Source: Spirochaetia bacterium (GTDB lineage Bacteria; Spirochaetota; Spirochaetia; Sphaerochaetales; Sphaerochaetaceae). Taken from it: DNA of 24,277 bases. The stretch covers positions 1-24,277 of the forward strand of contig SABI01000008.1 in the NCBI GenBank assembly GCA_009929055.1. The letters run 5' to 3'. Below the pieces are notes generated by a model. The model was not told the origin of the DNA, searched no databases, and saw only the letters and a list, made by a program, of their open reading frames with translations. Below are positions 1 to 6,424 of this stretch, one piece after another. Each line of letters opens with the position of its first letter. The first letter of the stretch is position 1. The position numbers and the translations under genes were made by a program.

Positions 1-357
1 GAATCTTTATTCGATAGAGCTTGGTATGATAGAACAAAGATCTCTGATGAACTAATTAATCATTATCTAGAGCCTCTAAAAGTAGAGAACTGGGATAGAG
101 CCCTCTATGCCTATACTAAGGCATCGGTGAATCCTAAGATTACTAAGAGATTGAAAGAGATAGATATTCCTGTTCTTATTATTCATGGTGAAGAAGATGC
201 AGTAGTTCCCCTTAAAGAGAGTATAAAGCTCAATAAAGAGATTTCTTCATCAGTTCTTGAAGTGATTAACTCCTGTGGACATGCTCCTCAGGAAGAGTGC
301 TCACAAGAAGTTATAGAGATTATTCTCCGTTTCCTTTCTTCTATAGGGTATGAGTAG
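1..357 (+). CDS. Alpha/beta hydrolase, C-terminal part (5' end outside window)
   Basis: The reading frame is open from base 1 to the stop at 355-357 (119 codons including the stop), so the gene begins before the window. A GTG at 127 lies inside it but is not the start. The visible part has the end of a lid or cap region, then the strand IDIPVLIIHGEEDAVVP, which carries the acidic residue of the catalytic triad (Asp of GEEDAVVP). The motif SCGHAPQEE follows with the catalytic histidine. This order is standard for the C-terminal third of small alpha/beta hydrolases such as esterases and monoacylglycerol-lipase-like enzymes. The nucleophile serine is outside the window, so the substrate cannot be told. 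A hairpin terminator follows at 372-401. Confidence 0.8.
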   Translation, partial: ESLFDRAWYDRTKISDELINHYLEPLKVENWDRALYAYTKASVNPKITKRLKEIDIPVLIIHGEEDAVVPLKESIKLNKEISSSVLEVINSCGHAPQEECSQEVIEIILRFLSSIGYE

Positions 358-371
358 AAGAAGTGGGACTA

Positions 372-401
372 AAGCTTTTGTGATGAAAAGCTTCTCTTTT
401 T
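372..401 (+). terminator. Intrinsic terminator after the hydrolase
   Basis: The arms AAGCTTTT (372-379) and AAAAGCTT (386-393) pair perfectly around a six-base loop. They are followed by a T-rich tail, TCTCTTTTT. The stem is AT-rich, so efficiency is uncertain, but it lies 15 bases after the hydrolase stop and before the htpG promoter. Confidence 0.5.
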
Positions 402-434
402 AAACAGAGAATGTAAATAAAGTTAATAATGAAG

Positions 435-463
435 TTGTCGATACTCAAAATATTCACTATTTT
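435..463 (+). promoter_or_regulatory. Probable htpG promoter
   Basis: The -35-like TTGTCG (435-440) and -10-like TATTTT (458-463) are separated by exactly 17 bases. Each matches four of six consensus positions. The -10 box lies inside the inverted repeat at 451-475. The predicted transcription start is near 470, about 34 bases before the ATG. Confidence 0.4.
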
Positions 464-475
464 TACTAGTGAATA
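451..475. promoter_or_regulatory. Inverted repeat (candidate operator) upstream of htpG
   Basis: TATTCACTA (451-459) and TAGTGAATA (467-475) are perfect 9-base inverted arms around a 7-base spacer. There is no T-run after it, so it is not a terminator. It overlaps the predicted -10 box and transcription start of htpG, which is the usual place for a repressor site. It shares CACT/AGTG with the HrcA site CIRCE (TTAGCACTC-N9-GAGTGCTAA), but the arms and spacer differ. It may be a diverged heat-shock operator or belong to another regulator. Confidence 0.5.
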
Positions 476-503
476 ATCAAAACATATGCTTTTGGAGGAA
501 CTC

Positions 504-2372
504 ATGGAGCAAAAGAAATTTAAAACTGAGGTGTCTGAATTACTACATCTCATCATCCACTCTCTCTACTCACACAAAGAGATATTTTTAAGAGAACTTA
601 TTAGTAATGCATCAGATGCATTAGACAAGTTGAAATACCAGACACTTACAAACCCCGATTTTAAAGAAATTGTTTTTAATCCCCACATTGACCTCACTTT
701 CGATAGTGAATCAAAAGTAAAAACACTTACTATTAAGGATACTGGAATTGGAATGGGCCATGATGATCTAGCAGATGATCTTGGTACCATTGCCCGCTCT
801 GGAACAAAGAGTTTCTTAAAAAATTTAACTGATGAACAAAAGAAAGACTCAAACCTCATTGGACAATTTGGTGTAGGTTTTTACAGTAGTTTTATGGTTG
901 CGACTAAAGTAGAAGTAGTGAGTAAGAAAGCTGGCAGTAATGAAGCTTGGAAATGGTCTTCAACAGGAAAAGGGACTTTCTCCTTAGAGAAAGTAGAAAG
1001 TGATAATTTTGGAACAACAATTACCCTCTACCTTAATGAAGAAGGGGAAGAGTATGCTAACAGATGGTCACTCGATAAATTAATTAAACGCTACTCGGAC
1101 CATATTGCCTATCCAATTTTCTTATCTTATGACCAAGATGAGTATGATGATAAAGGAAAGAAGAAAGGAAGCGAGCATAAGAGAGAACAAATCAATAGTG
1201 CTGCAGCTCTTTGGAGAAGAAATAAGAGTGAGCTCACAGCAGAAGATTATAACGAGTTTTATAAAAACACCTCGTATGATACAGAAGATCCTCTCTACTA
1301 CATGCACACTCAAGCTGAAGGGGTGAATAACTATACCACTCTCTTCTATATCCCATCAAAAGCTCCTTTTGACCTCTATAATGCTGATTATAAAAGTGGT
1401 GTGAAACTCTATGTAAAGAGAGTCTACATTACCGATGATGAGAAAGAATTACTTCCTACCTACCTCAGATTTGTTCGTGGAATTATCGACAGTGAAGACT
1501 TACCTCTGAATGTAAGCCGAGAAATTCTTCAACAAAACAGGGTGATGAGTAATATTAGAAATTCTTCTGTAAAGAAAATTTTGAGTGAATTAAAGAAGAT
1601 TTCAGAACAAAATCCAGAACTCTATACAAAAATTGCAGAACAATTTAATAGACCTCTTAAAGAAGGATTATATAGTGATTATGCAAACAAAGAGCTACTG
1701 TTATCACTTGTTCGCTTTAAGAGTAGTGAAGTAGAAGGATATACAAGTTTAGCCTCTTATAAAGAGAGAATGAAGGAAGACCAAAAGAGTATCTACTATC
1801 TTGCTGGTGGAAATGAAGCCACAATTAGAAGATCTCCTTTATTAGAAGGATATAAGAAGAAAGGGATAGAAGTCCTCTTAATGGTTGATGATATTGATGA
1901 TATCGTTGTTCCAAGCATTGGAACTTTTGAAGAACTTCCCCTCAAGGCTATTAACAAGTCAGGTGCTGTTGAAGAACTTGATGACAAAGATGATAAGAAG
2001 AGTAAAAGTAAAGAGGGTAAGAGTGTTGTTAAGAAGATTAAAGAGGCTCTTAAAGATAGGGTAAAAGATGTAGTTATCTCTTCCCGCCTTGTAGATGCTC
2101 CTTCAGTCGTTGTTGTTGATGAAAATGATATGAGTGTACAGATGCAACAAATACTCAAGCAGATGGGACAATCTGATATGCCAGAGAGTACTCCAATTCT
2201 AGAAGTGAATCTCGACCATCCTATGGTAACTCGTATTGGGGAGTCGAGTGACGATGAGTTTATTGCTAATATGAGTGGAGTCCTTTTAGATAGTGCTCTT
2301 ATTAACGAAGGGGTGATGTTAAAGAACCCTTCAGATTTCATCTCTAAATTACAGAGTTTGTTATCTAAATAA
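504..2372 (+). CDS. htpG: Molecular chaperone HtpG (bacterial Hsp90)
   Basis: ATP-dependent cytosolic Hsp90-type chaperone that helps fold or protect proteins under stress. The protein is 622 residues, close to the usual length. The N-terminal GHKL ATPase domain shows ELISNASDA (31-39, including the Mg/ATP-binding Glu and Asn), DTGIGM, and GQFGVGFYSSFMVA for the ATP lid. The middle domain contains LPLNVSREILQQN, with the arginine region that contacts the gamma-phosphate. The C-terminal part, after a Lys/Asp-rich linker, ends in the dimerisation region. I chose the ATG at 504 rather than the in-frame ATG at 486, because GGAGGA at 494-499 is well spaced for 504 and family members start with a short MEQKKFKTEV-like segment. 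It has its own promoter, a candidate operator and a downstream terminator, so it is probably monocistronic. Confidence 0.97.
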   Translation: MEQKKFKTEVSELLHLIIHSLYSHKEIFLRELISNASDALDKLKYQTLTNPDFKEIVFNPHIDLTFDSESKVKTLTIKDTGIGMGHDDLADDLGTIARSGTKSFLKNLTDEQKKDSNLIGQFGVGFYSSFMVATKVEVVSKKAGSNEAWKWSSTGKGTFSLEKVESDNFGTTITLYLNEEGEEYANRWSLDKLIKRYSDHIAYPIFLSYDQDEYDDKGKKKGSEHKREQINSAAALWRRNKSELTAEDYNEFYKNTSYDTEDPLYYMHTQAEGVNNYTTLFYIPSKAPFDLYNADYKSGVKLYVKRVYITDDEKELLPTYLRFVRGIIDSEDLPLNVSREILQQNRVMSNIRNSSVKKILSELKKISEQNPELYTKIAEQFNRPLKEGLYSDYANKELLLSLVRFKSSEVEGYTSLASYKERMKEDQKSIYYLAGGNEATIRRSPLLEGYKKKGIEVLLMVDDIDDIVVPSIGTFEELPLKAINKSGAVEELDDKDDKKSKSKEGKSVVKKIKEALKDRVKDVVISSRLVDAPSVVVVDENDMSVQMQQILKQMGQSDMPESTPILEVNLDHPMVTRIGESSDDEFIANMSGVLLDSALINEGVMLKNPSDFISKLQSLLSK

Positions 2373-2401
2373 CATCTTGAAATAGAAATTTGTTTAATAT
2401 G

Positions 2402-2435
2402 GGGTGGAAGTTGTGTACTTTCACCCTTTTCTCTT
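2402..2435 (+). terminator. Intrinsic terminator of htpG
   Basis: GGGTGGAAGT (2402-2411) pairs with ACTTTCACCC (2417-2426) over 10 base pairs with one G-T wobble and a 5-base loop. TTTTCTCTT follows. The hairpin starts 29 bases after the htpG stop. It shows that a GTG at 2404, which could extend the next gene, is not a start codon. Confidence 0.85.
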
Positions 2436-2439
2436 ATGG

Positions 2440-2468
2440 TTGCGTAGAGGGTATAAAGTGTTTATGAT
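2440..2468 (+). promoter_or_regulatory. Probable mscS promoter
   Basis: TTGCGT (2440-2445), a 17-base spacer, and TATGAT (2463-2468, five of six matches to TATAAT). The predicted start near 2475 lies between the htpG terminator and the chosen GTG start codon at 2503. Confidence 0.55.
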
Positions 2469-2502
2469 TAGACTCACTCTTAACCAAATGGAGGTATGTA
2501 TT

Positions 2503-3345
2503 GTGGGAACACAGGTGAAACTAATGTCGTTATGGGATTCAGTCAAACTTTGGATTAATGAAAAGTCTCTAGGAGTTATTCTTAATGTAATTGGGATTAT
2601 TGTTATTCTTATTGTCGCAAAAGTTCTTATTTCTTGGATGAAAAAAGTCCTTGTGAGAATGTTTGCAAAGAGTAAAAAGATTAATGATCTCATGTCGAGA
2701 CTTATTATAAAGGTAGCTGTTTTTATCGCTCAACTTATTGTCATTATGGTAATTTTGGACCGCTTTGGAGTAAGTTTAGCACCTGTTATTGCCGGTCTTG
2801 GTGTTACGGGTTTTATCTTAGGGTTTGCGTTTCAAGAGACAATTGGGAACTTATTAGCTGGAGCTATGATAGCTATCAATTCTCCATTTAGAGTGGGTGA
2901 CTATGTTGAAGTTGGTTCAATGAATGGTTCTGTTCGTGATATGGATATGATGAGTGTTACCTTGGCTACCCCTGATAACAAACGTGTTGTCATGGCTAAT
3001 AAGCTCATCTGGGGACAAGCTATTGTAAACTACTCCTATACTGATTCGCGTAGAGTTGAAATGGGAGTCTCTGTTGCCTATGATAGTGATGTTGAAAAAG
3101 TAAAAGAAATCTTGTGGTCAATTATTAATAGTTATCCTGAAGTATTAGCAGATCCTAAACCTGTAATTGCAGTAAACAAACTTAATGACTCTAGTGTAGA
3201 TCTTGTAGTGAGACCTTGGTCTAAACCTGCCGACTACTGGACTATCTTCTTTAGATTCCAACAAGAAGTATTAGAGAAGTTTAGAAAAGAGAATATTGAG
3301 ATTCCTTTCCCTCAAGTTGATGTTAATATGGAAAAGGGTGAATAA
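2503..3345 (+). CDS. mscS: Small-conductance mechanosensitive channel, MscS family
   Basis: Inner-membrane channel that opens under membrane tension to release solutes during hypo-osmotic shock. The protein is 280 residues, the size of a minimal MscS. It has hydrophobic TM1 (ILNVIGIIVILIVAKVLI), TM2, and the pore-lining TM3 with alternating Gly/Ala (PVIAGLGVTGFILGFAFQET, then GNLLAGAMIA). The family signature PFRVGDYVEV of the beta domain follows, then the C-terminal vestibule domain. I chose the GTG at 2503 because GGAGG at 2490-2494 is 8 bases upstream. The longer frame back to 2404 would begin inside the htpG terminator and before the promoter. Its stop codon directly abuts the stop of the convergent rlmE. 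Confidence 0.93.
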   Translation: MGTQVKLMSLWDSVKLWINEKSLGVILNVIGIIVILIVAKVLISWMKKVLVRMFAKSKKINDLMSRLIIKVAVFIAQLIVIMVILDRFGVSLAPVIAGLGVTGFILGFAFQETIGNLLAGAMIAINSPFRVGDYVEVGSMNGSVRDMDMMSVTLATPDNKRVVMANKLIWGQAIVNYSYTDSRRVEMGVSVAYDSDVEKVKEILWSIINSYPEVLADPKPVIAVNKLNDSSVDLVVRPWSKPADYWTIFFRFQQEVLEKFRKENIEIPFPQVDVNMEKGE

Positions 3346-3369
3346 TTATTGATTAATGTGATTATCACC
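3337..3369 (-). terminator. Weak hairpin at the mscS/rlmE convergent junction
   Basis: GGTGA (3337-3341) plus TAAT (3343-3346) pair with ATTATCACC (3361-3369), leaving one bulged A and a 14-base loop. On the minus strand the hairpin is followed by only CCTTTTCC. It could slow transcription from either side, but it is a poor intrinsic terminator. Confidence 0.25.
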
Positions 3370-3966
3370 AAGCTTATCTAGTCCTATGAGAAATAGCTCA
3401 AAGGAATCAGATCGGCTTGCTTTTGGTTTGAACCCTTTGGCCTTTTTAAATCTTTTTCTCATCTCTTGAAGTAATGTAGCTTCTCCTCCCCCCTGGTAAA
3501 TCTTAATAACTAAGTTTCCATGAACTTTTAATTGTTCAAGGGCAAGGTGAAAGACACTTTCACTCAAGTATTCACTTTTAGAAGTATCGACAGAGCGAAT
3601 CCCTGTGGTCATAGGGGCTGCATCACTAATAATCACATCATACGGTCCAAGAGATGTGAGTTGTTCTCTAATTTCACTACTAAAAGCATCTCCTGTAAGG
3701 GACGTTACATTAAAAGGGACTGGGTTAAGAGAGAGTGGGTTTAAGTCTACTGCTACAATAGATCCTGTATCTTTGAGGATTTTGTTGTGTACATAGAGAG
3801 TCCAAGAGCCAGGAGCTGCTCCCACATCGAGTACCTTGTCCCCTGGACGAATTAATCTATGTTGTACTTGCATCTCTTCAAGTTTGTATACAGAACGAGC
3901 AGGGTAGCCCTCTTTACGAGCTCTTAGGGTATATGAATCAGCACTATCTCTTCTACTTTTGGCCAT
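3346..3966 (-). CDS. rlmE: 23S rRNA (uridine-2552 2'-O)-methyltransferase RlmE (FtsJ/RrmJ)
   Basis: SAM-dependent enzyme that methylates U2552 in the A-loop of 23S rRNA during late 50S assembly. The protein has 206 residues, normal for the family. The SAM-binding motif is VLDVGAAPGSWTLYV (45-59). The catalytic K-D-K-E set is visible as K28 (ARSVYKLEEMQ), D115 (ISDAAPMTTG), K155 (LVIKIYQGGG) and E190 (SRSDSFELFLIG). The ATG at 3966 gives the standard N-terminus, MAKSRRDSADSYTLRAR. There is no Shine-Dalgarno sequence: a TAGAAT -10 box ends 6 bases before the ATG, so the message is probably leaderless. It converges with mscS with no gap. Confidence 0.95.
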   Translation of the reverse strand: MAKSRRDSADSYTLRARKEGYPARSVYKLEEMQVQHRLIRPGDKVLDVGAAPGSWTLYVHNKILKDTGSIVAVDLNPLSLNPVPFNVTSLTGDAFSSEIREQLTSLGPYDVIISDAAPMTTGIRSVDTSKSEYLSESVFHLALEQLKVHGNLVIKIYQGGGEATLLQEMRKRFKKAKGFKPKASRSDSFELFLIGLDKLGDNHINQ

Positions 3967-3972
3967 GAAGCG

Positions 3973-4002
3973 ATTCTAACACAAAATAGCTTATAATGAT
4001 AA
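3973..4002 (-). promoter_or_regulatory. Probable leaderless-type promoter of rlmE
   Basis: On the minus strand, TTATCA (4002-3997), an 18-base spacer, and TAGAAT (3978-3973) preceded by TGT (extended -10). Six bases separate the -10 box from the ATG, so transcription should begin at or next to the start codon. Confidence 0.5.
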
Positions 4003-4038
4003 GGTGTGAATGGAATGAGTCATTGTTAGAGGACTATT

Positions 4039-4085
4039 AAAAAAAATCGGAATGAATCTGTCCGTAAAACGGCGGGATCCATTCC
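4039..4085 (-). terminator. Intrinsic terminator, minus strand
   Basis: On the minus strand GGAATGGATCCCGCCG (4085-4070) pairs with CGGACAGATTCATTCC (4064-4049), with three mismatched positions and a TTTTA loop. GA and then eight T (4046-4039) follow. No annotated minus-strand gene lies upstream, so it must serve an unannotated transcript. Confidence 0.6.
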
Positions 4086-4120
4086 TATAAAAGACACCTA
4101 TCGGTAGCTTTTTGTTCATC
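4039..4120 (-). ncRNA. Candidate small RNA (about 82 nt) with two hairpins
   Basis: Predicted from a minus-strand promoter (4155-4127), a hairpin AAAAGCTACC-gata-GGTGTCTTTT (4112-4089, ten pairs with one C-T mismatch), and a terminator hairpin with a T8 tail. The layout (promoter, 5' hairpin, terminator hairpin, U-run) is that of a stand-alone bacterial sRNA. It ends 73 bases before rlmE on the same strand, so it could instead be an attenuated rlmE leader. rlmE has its own promoter after it, which favours a separate RNA. I do not recognise a known family. Confidence 0.4.
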
Positions 4121-4126
4121 ATTCAC

Positions 4127-4155
4127 ATGTTAAATCAACTAGTTATTGTCGTCAA
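4127..4155 (-). promoter_or_regulatory. Promoter of the 82-nt candidate RNA
   Basis: Minus strand TTGACG (4155-4150, five of six matches), a 17-base spacer, and TAACAT (4132-4127, four of six). The predicted start is near 4120. Confidence 0.45.
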
Positions 4156-4255
4156 CTCTTTCATTTTACTTTTTTTGAAGGTCTTAACAGCATGAGCAAA
4201 ACTAAAAGATATTATTGAGCTAGTGATTATTGTTTTATTGGTATTTTTTTTGAGC

Positions 4256-4310
4256 AAAAAAAGCGGAGGTCAGCAGGAAGGTTTGGGTGGGGAGAGAATC
4301 TCTGCTGACC
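4256..4310 (-). terminator. Intrinsic terminator, minus strand
   Basis: On the minus strand GGTCAGCAG (4310-4302) pairs perfectly with CTGCTGACC (4276-4268) across a 25-base loop. TCCGC and then seven T (4262-4256) follow. The plus orientation has no T-run after the hairpin, so it points to minus-strand transcription. Confidence 0.5.
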
Positions 4311-4354
4311 CCCATGGAAAATCACACTAAAGGAGGTATGAAAAAAAACTGTTG
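4256..4354 (-). ncRNA. Candidate small RNA (about 99 nt) containing an anti-Shine-Dalgarno motif
   Basis: Predicted between a minus-strand promoter-like pair (4388-4361) and a terminator ending in a T7 run (4262-4256). The RNA would contain ACCUCCUUU (complement of 4329-4337), which equals the anti-Shine-Dalgarno part of the 16S rRNA 3' end. It would then carry the stem GGTCAGCAG/CTGCTGACC. Such a sequence could pair with ribosome binding sites. The promoter is weaker than that of the other candidate, and I recognise no known RNA family. I compared it with SRP RNA and found no match. Confidence 0.3.
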
Positions 4355-4360
4355 CTCTGT

Positions 4361-4388
4361 ACAATAATACATGCATCTAGTGTGCCAA
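4361..4388 (-). promoter_or_regulatory. Possible promoter of the 99-nt candidate RNA
   Basis: Minus strand TTGGCA (4388-4383, five of six matches), a 16-base spacer, and TATTGT (4366-4361, four of six). The predicted start is near 4354. Confidence 0.3.
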
Positions 4389-4543
4389 CTTTTAATAATT
4401 ATTGTTATTTCTCTATTTAGTAGTTAATGTGTTATATTGTATAGAAATAAATAAATTATGTTGTTCCTTGTAAATGTGAGAAGTGGTGATAAGTTGTGTG
4501 CAATTTTTTCACACCATAGATAAATTGAGAAGTGTTTGCACAA

Positions 4544-4572
4544 TTGACGAATTCATTTCCAATCGGTATGTT
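4544..4572 (+). promoter_or_regulatory. Probable leaderless-type promoter of the rhomboid gene
   Basis: TTGACG (4544-4549, five of six), a 17-base spacer, and TATGTT (4567-4572, four of six). Exactly 6 bases separate the -10 box from the ATG at 4579. This placement decides the start codon of the gene. Confidence 0.55.
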
Positions 4573-4578
4573 TCTTTT

Positions 4579-5211
4579 ATGAATAATTCACTAGTAAACA
4601 AGAAATTTAGGTACTCCTATACAAATATTACTGTAAAGCTCATTATAGCTAACGTCATTATCTTTGCTTTTACAATGGTCTCAGATCGCCTCTATGTAAA
4701 TCTTGCGATGATCCCTGGTTATATTATGTATCGTTATTTCTACTGGCAGTTTCTCACCTACATGTTTGTTCATGGGGGATTGTCCCATCTCTTTTTTAAT
4801 ATGTTTGGACTTTTTATCTTTGGTAGTCCTGTAGAGAAACAGTTAGGTAGTAAAGAGTTCCTCCTCTTTTATCTTCTCACAGGAACCCTTTCTGGAATAT
4901 TCTCCTTTATTGCCTATTTGATTGCTGGGGTGAATGTTATATTAGTTGGAGCTAGTGGTGCTATATTTGCTGTGATGTTAGCTTTTGCAGTATTTTATCC
5001 TCATGCACGAATATTTGTCTTTGGTATCCTTCCTGTAAAAGCACCAATCCTTGTTATTGTATATGCAGCTATTGAGCTCTTTAATCAAGTTGTGGGGACA
5101 ACTGCAGGAGTTGCCCACCTTACACACCTTGCGGGGTTCGGGTTTGCGTTTCTTTACCTTTATGTGAGACTGAAGATTAATCCAATCAAAGTGTTTCTAA
5201 ACAGCCGCTAA
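4579..5211 (+). CDS. Rhomboid family intramembrane serine protease
   Basis: Membrane protease that cleaves transmembrane substrates within the bilayer. It has 210 residues with six hydrophobic segments. The catalytic serine is S126 in VGASGAIF and the catalytic histidine is H183 in HLTHLAGFGFAF. The conserved HLFFNMFGLFIFG of TM2 (H70, N74) helps form the oxyanion site. I start at the ATG at 4579, because a -35/-10 pair ends 6 bases upstream and TM1 then begins about 20 residues in, as in relatives. A longer frame from GTG 4483 would add 32 atypical residues upstream of the promoter. There is no Shine-Dalgarno sequence. The stop overlaps the stop of the convergent add gene by 4 bases. Substrates are unknown. 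Confidence 0.9.
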   Translation: MNNSLVNKKFRYSYTNITVKLIIANVIIFAFTMVSDRLYVNLAMIPGYIMYRYFYWQFLTYMFVHGGLSHLFFNMFGLFIFGSPVEKQLGSKEFLLFYLLTGTLSGIFSFIAYLIAGVNVILVGASGAIFAVMLAFAVFYPHARIFVFGILPVKAPILVIVYAAIELFNQVVGTTAGVAHLTHLAGFGFAFLYLYVRLKINPIKVFLNSR

Positions 5212-6293
5212 ACGTATTGGGGGTATTCTTCCTTTAACTGTGCATACTGCTTCTTAATAATATTAAAGATAATCTCTATTCTTTCATCATGATGAATGAA
5301 AGCAGATTTCATAGCATTTAATGTTATTCTTTCAAGATCTTTAAGGGTAAGATTAAATTCAGTTGTTGCAATTAACATCTCTTTAGAGAGGGTGGTATTG
5401 CTCATAAGACGATTATCTGTACATAAGAATACTCTAAATGAGTTTTTGTAGAATGTATAAAATGGGTGAGAAGCAAAATCTGTTGCCGCCCCTGTTCCCA
5501 CATTAGATGATAAACACATCTCTATTGGAATTCTCTTATCTTGAATGAAGTGGGCAAGAGATCCCATTTTGTCAATATGAGGCCCTTTTATTTGCATATC
5601 ATCGATGAGTCTTGTTCCGTGTCCTATTCTATGAGCTCCACATACTTGAAGAGCTTGCCAAATTGATTCAAGTCCAAACCCTTCTCCTGCATGGATAGTA
5701 ATATTAAAGTTTTGGTTTCTGATGTATTGAAAAGCTTCAAGATGGATCTTAGGGGGATTACCAAATTCATCCCCTGCTAAGTCTAGCGCTACAACTCCAC
5801 GAGAGCGATATGCTACAGCAAGTTTTGCGATATCGAGGGAGATTTTGGGGCTCTGATTTCTTAAAGCACATAAAATAAGGCCATAAGAGATACCTGTTCT
5901 CCTTACCCCTTCATCGAGTCCCTCTAAGACAGCTTCAACTACCTCTTCCATAGTAAGCCCTTTTTCTATATGTAAAATAGGGGCAAAACGAATTTCGGCA
6001 TAGACGACATTATCTTTTGCTAAATCTTCTATTGATTCAACGGCGGCTCTTTTTAAAGCTTTAGCTGTTTGTAGGACACTTACGGAGACACTAAATGTTT
6101 CTAGATAAAGGGGGAGGCTTTTTCTTTCACATCCTCTAGCGAACCATTGCTCCAATTCTTTTTCATCGTAAGTAGGAAGAGAGATATTCGCTTCCTTTGC
6201 TAATTCTATAATTGTCCTCGCTCTCATGCTTCCATCAAGGTGGTCATGGAGTTCTACTTTTGGCACTTGTTTAATAATTTCTATAGGTATCAT
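5208..6293 (-). CDS. add: Adenosine deaminase
   Basis: Zinc hydrolase converting adenosine (and deoxyadenosine) to inosine in purine salvage, in the cytosol. The protein is 361 residues, a normal length. Zinc ligands H16 and H18 lie in VELHDHLDGS. H201 and the proton-relay E204 lie in HAGEGFG. H225 lies in HRIGHGTRL and D293 in LCTDNRLMSNTTLSKEM. The TDNRLMS variant of the TDDP motif is common in one branch of bacterial adenosine deaminases. No Shine-Dalgarno sequence precedes the ATG; a -10-like TACTAT lies 6 bases upstream, within a 12-base palindrome. It is convergent with the rhomboid gene and has no co-transcribed neighbour. Confidence 0.94.
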   Translation of the reverse strand: MIPIEIIKQVPKVELHDHLDGSMRARTIIELAKEANISLPTYDEKELEQWFARGCERKSLPLYLETFSVSVSVLQTAKALKRAAVESIEDLAKDNVVYAEIRFAPILHIEKGLTMEEVVEAVLEGLDEGVRRTGISYGLILCALRNQSPKISLDIAKLAVAYRSRGVVALDLAGDEFGNPPKIHLEAFQYIRNQNFNITIHAGEGFGLESIWQALQVCGAHRIGHGTRLIDDMQIKGPHIDKMGSLAHFIQDKRIPIEMCLSSNVGTGAATDFASHPFYTFYKNSFRVFLCTDNRLMSNTTLSKEMLIATTEFNLTLKDLERITLNAMKSAFIHHDERIEIIFNIIKKQYAQLKEEYPQYV

Positions 6294-6298
6294 GAAGT

Positions 6299-6329
6299 TA
6301 TAGTACTATACCAAGGGGCAGTGGGGCAA
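6299..6329 (-). promoter_or_regulatory. Probable add promoter with palindromic -10 region
   Basis: On the minus strand TTGCCC (6329-6324), an 18-base spacer, and TACTAT (6305-6300), with 6 bases to the ATG. The -10 box is part of the perfect 12-base palindrome TATAGTACTATA (6299-6310). The palindrome could bind a dimeric regulator or offer -10 boxes on both strands. Confidence 0.45.
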
Positions 6330-6424
6330 CTAAATTAGCAATTGTAGCTCTTCATGGTATTTACTATTTGATTCCTTTCGTATTCAATTAGAAGTAGTAA
6401 AGAAACTTCAAAAAGGAGGGTTAA

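Larger units (their letters stand above)
3967..4578. other. 612-base intergenic region between rlmE and the rhomboid gene
   Basis: I find no convincing protein gene here. The region has the rlmE promoter at its left end, two tandem minus-strand promoter-to-terminator units (4127-4155 to 4039, and 4361-4388 to 4256), and the rhomboid promoter at 4544-4572. Between these it is very AT-rich. A plus-strand extended -10 (TG then T then TATATT, 4430-4438) has no matching -35. Arms CACACTA (4323-4329) and TAGTGTG (4378-4384) can pair over a 48-base gap. Confidence 0.6.

Noticed and set aside
1796..2341. 181-codon open frame antisense to htpG
   Set aside because: It lies entirely within a clear htpG coding region, is rich in Ser/Thr/Ile as expected from complement codon bias, and has no recognisable domain.
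4193..4219. Eight-codon frame MSKTKRYY with GAAGG upstream, as a possible leader peptide
   Set aside because: No regulated gene or attenuator hairpin follows on the plus strand at a suitable distance, and very short frames are common by chance.
4263..4312. Resemblance of GGTCAG then GGAAGG to the SRP RNA core
   Set aside because: The conserved AGCAGCC after GGAAGG and the expected asymmetric internal loops are missing; the stem closes as a simple hairpin instead.
4329..4367. Plus-strand AAAGGAGGT directly followed by ATG and a nine-codon frame (MKKNCCSVQ)
   Set aside because: The ATG follows the Shine-Dalgarno with only one base of spacing, too close for initiation, and the frame stops after nine codons. 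I read the bases as an anti-SD motif on the other strand.
4430..4438. Extended -10 (TG then T then TATATT) as the rhomboid promoter
   Set aside because: It has no -35 partner, and the pair at 4544-4572 is better and explains the start codon. It could still be a minor upstream promoter.
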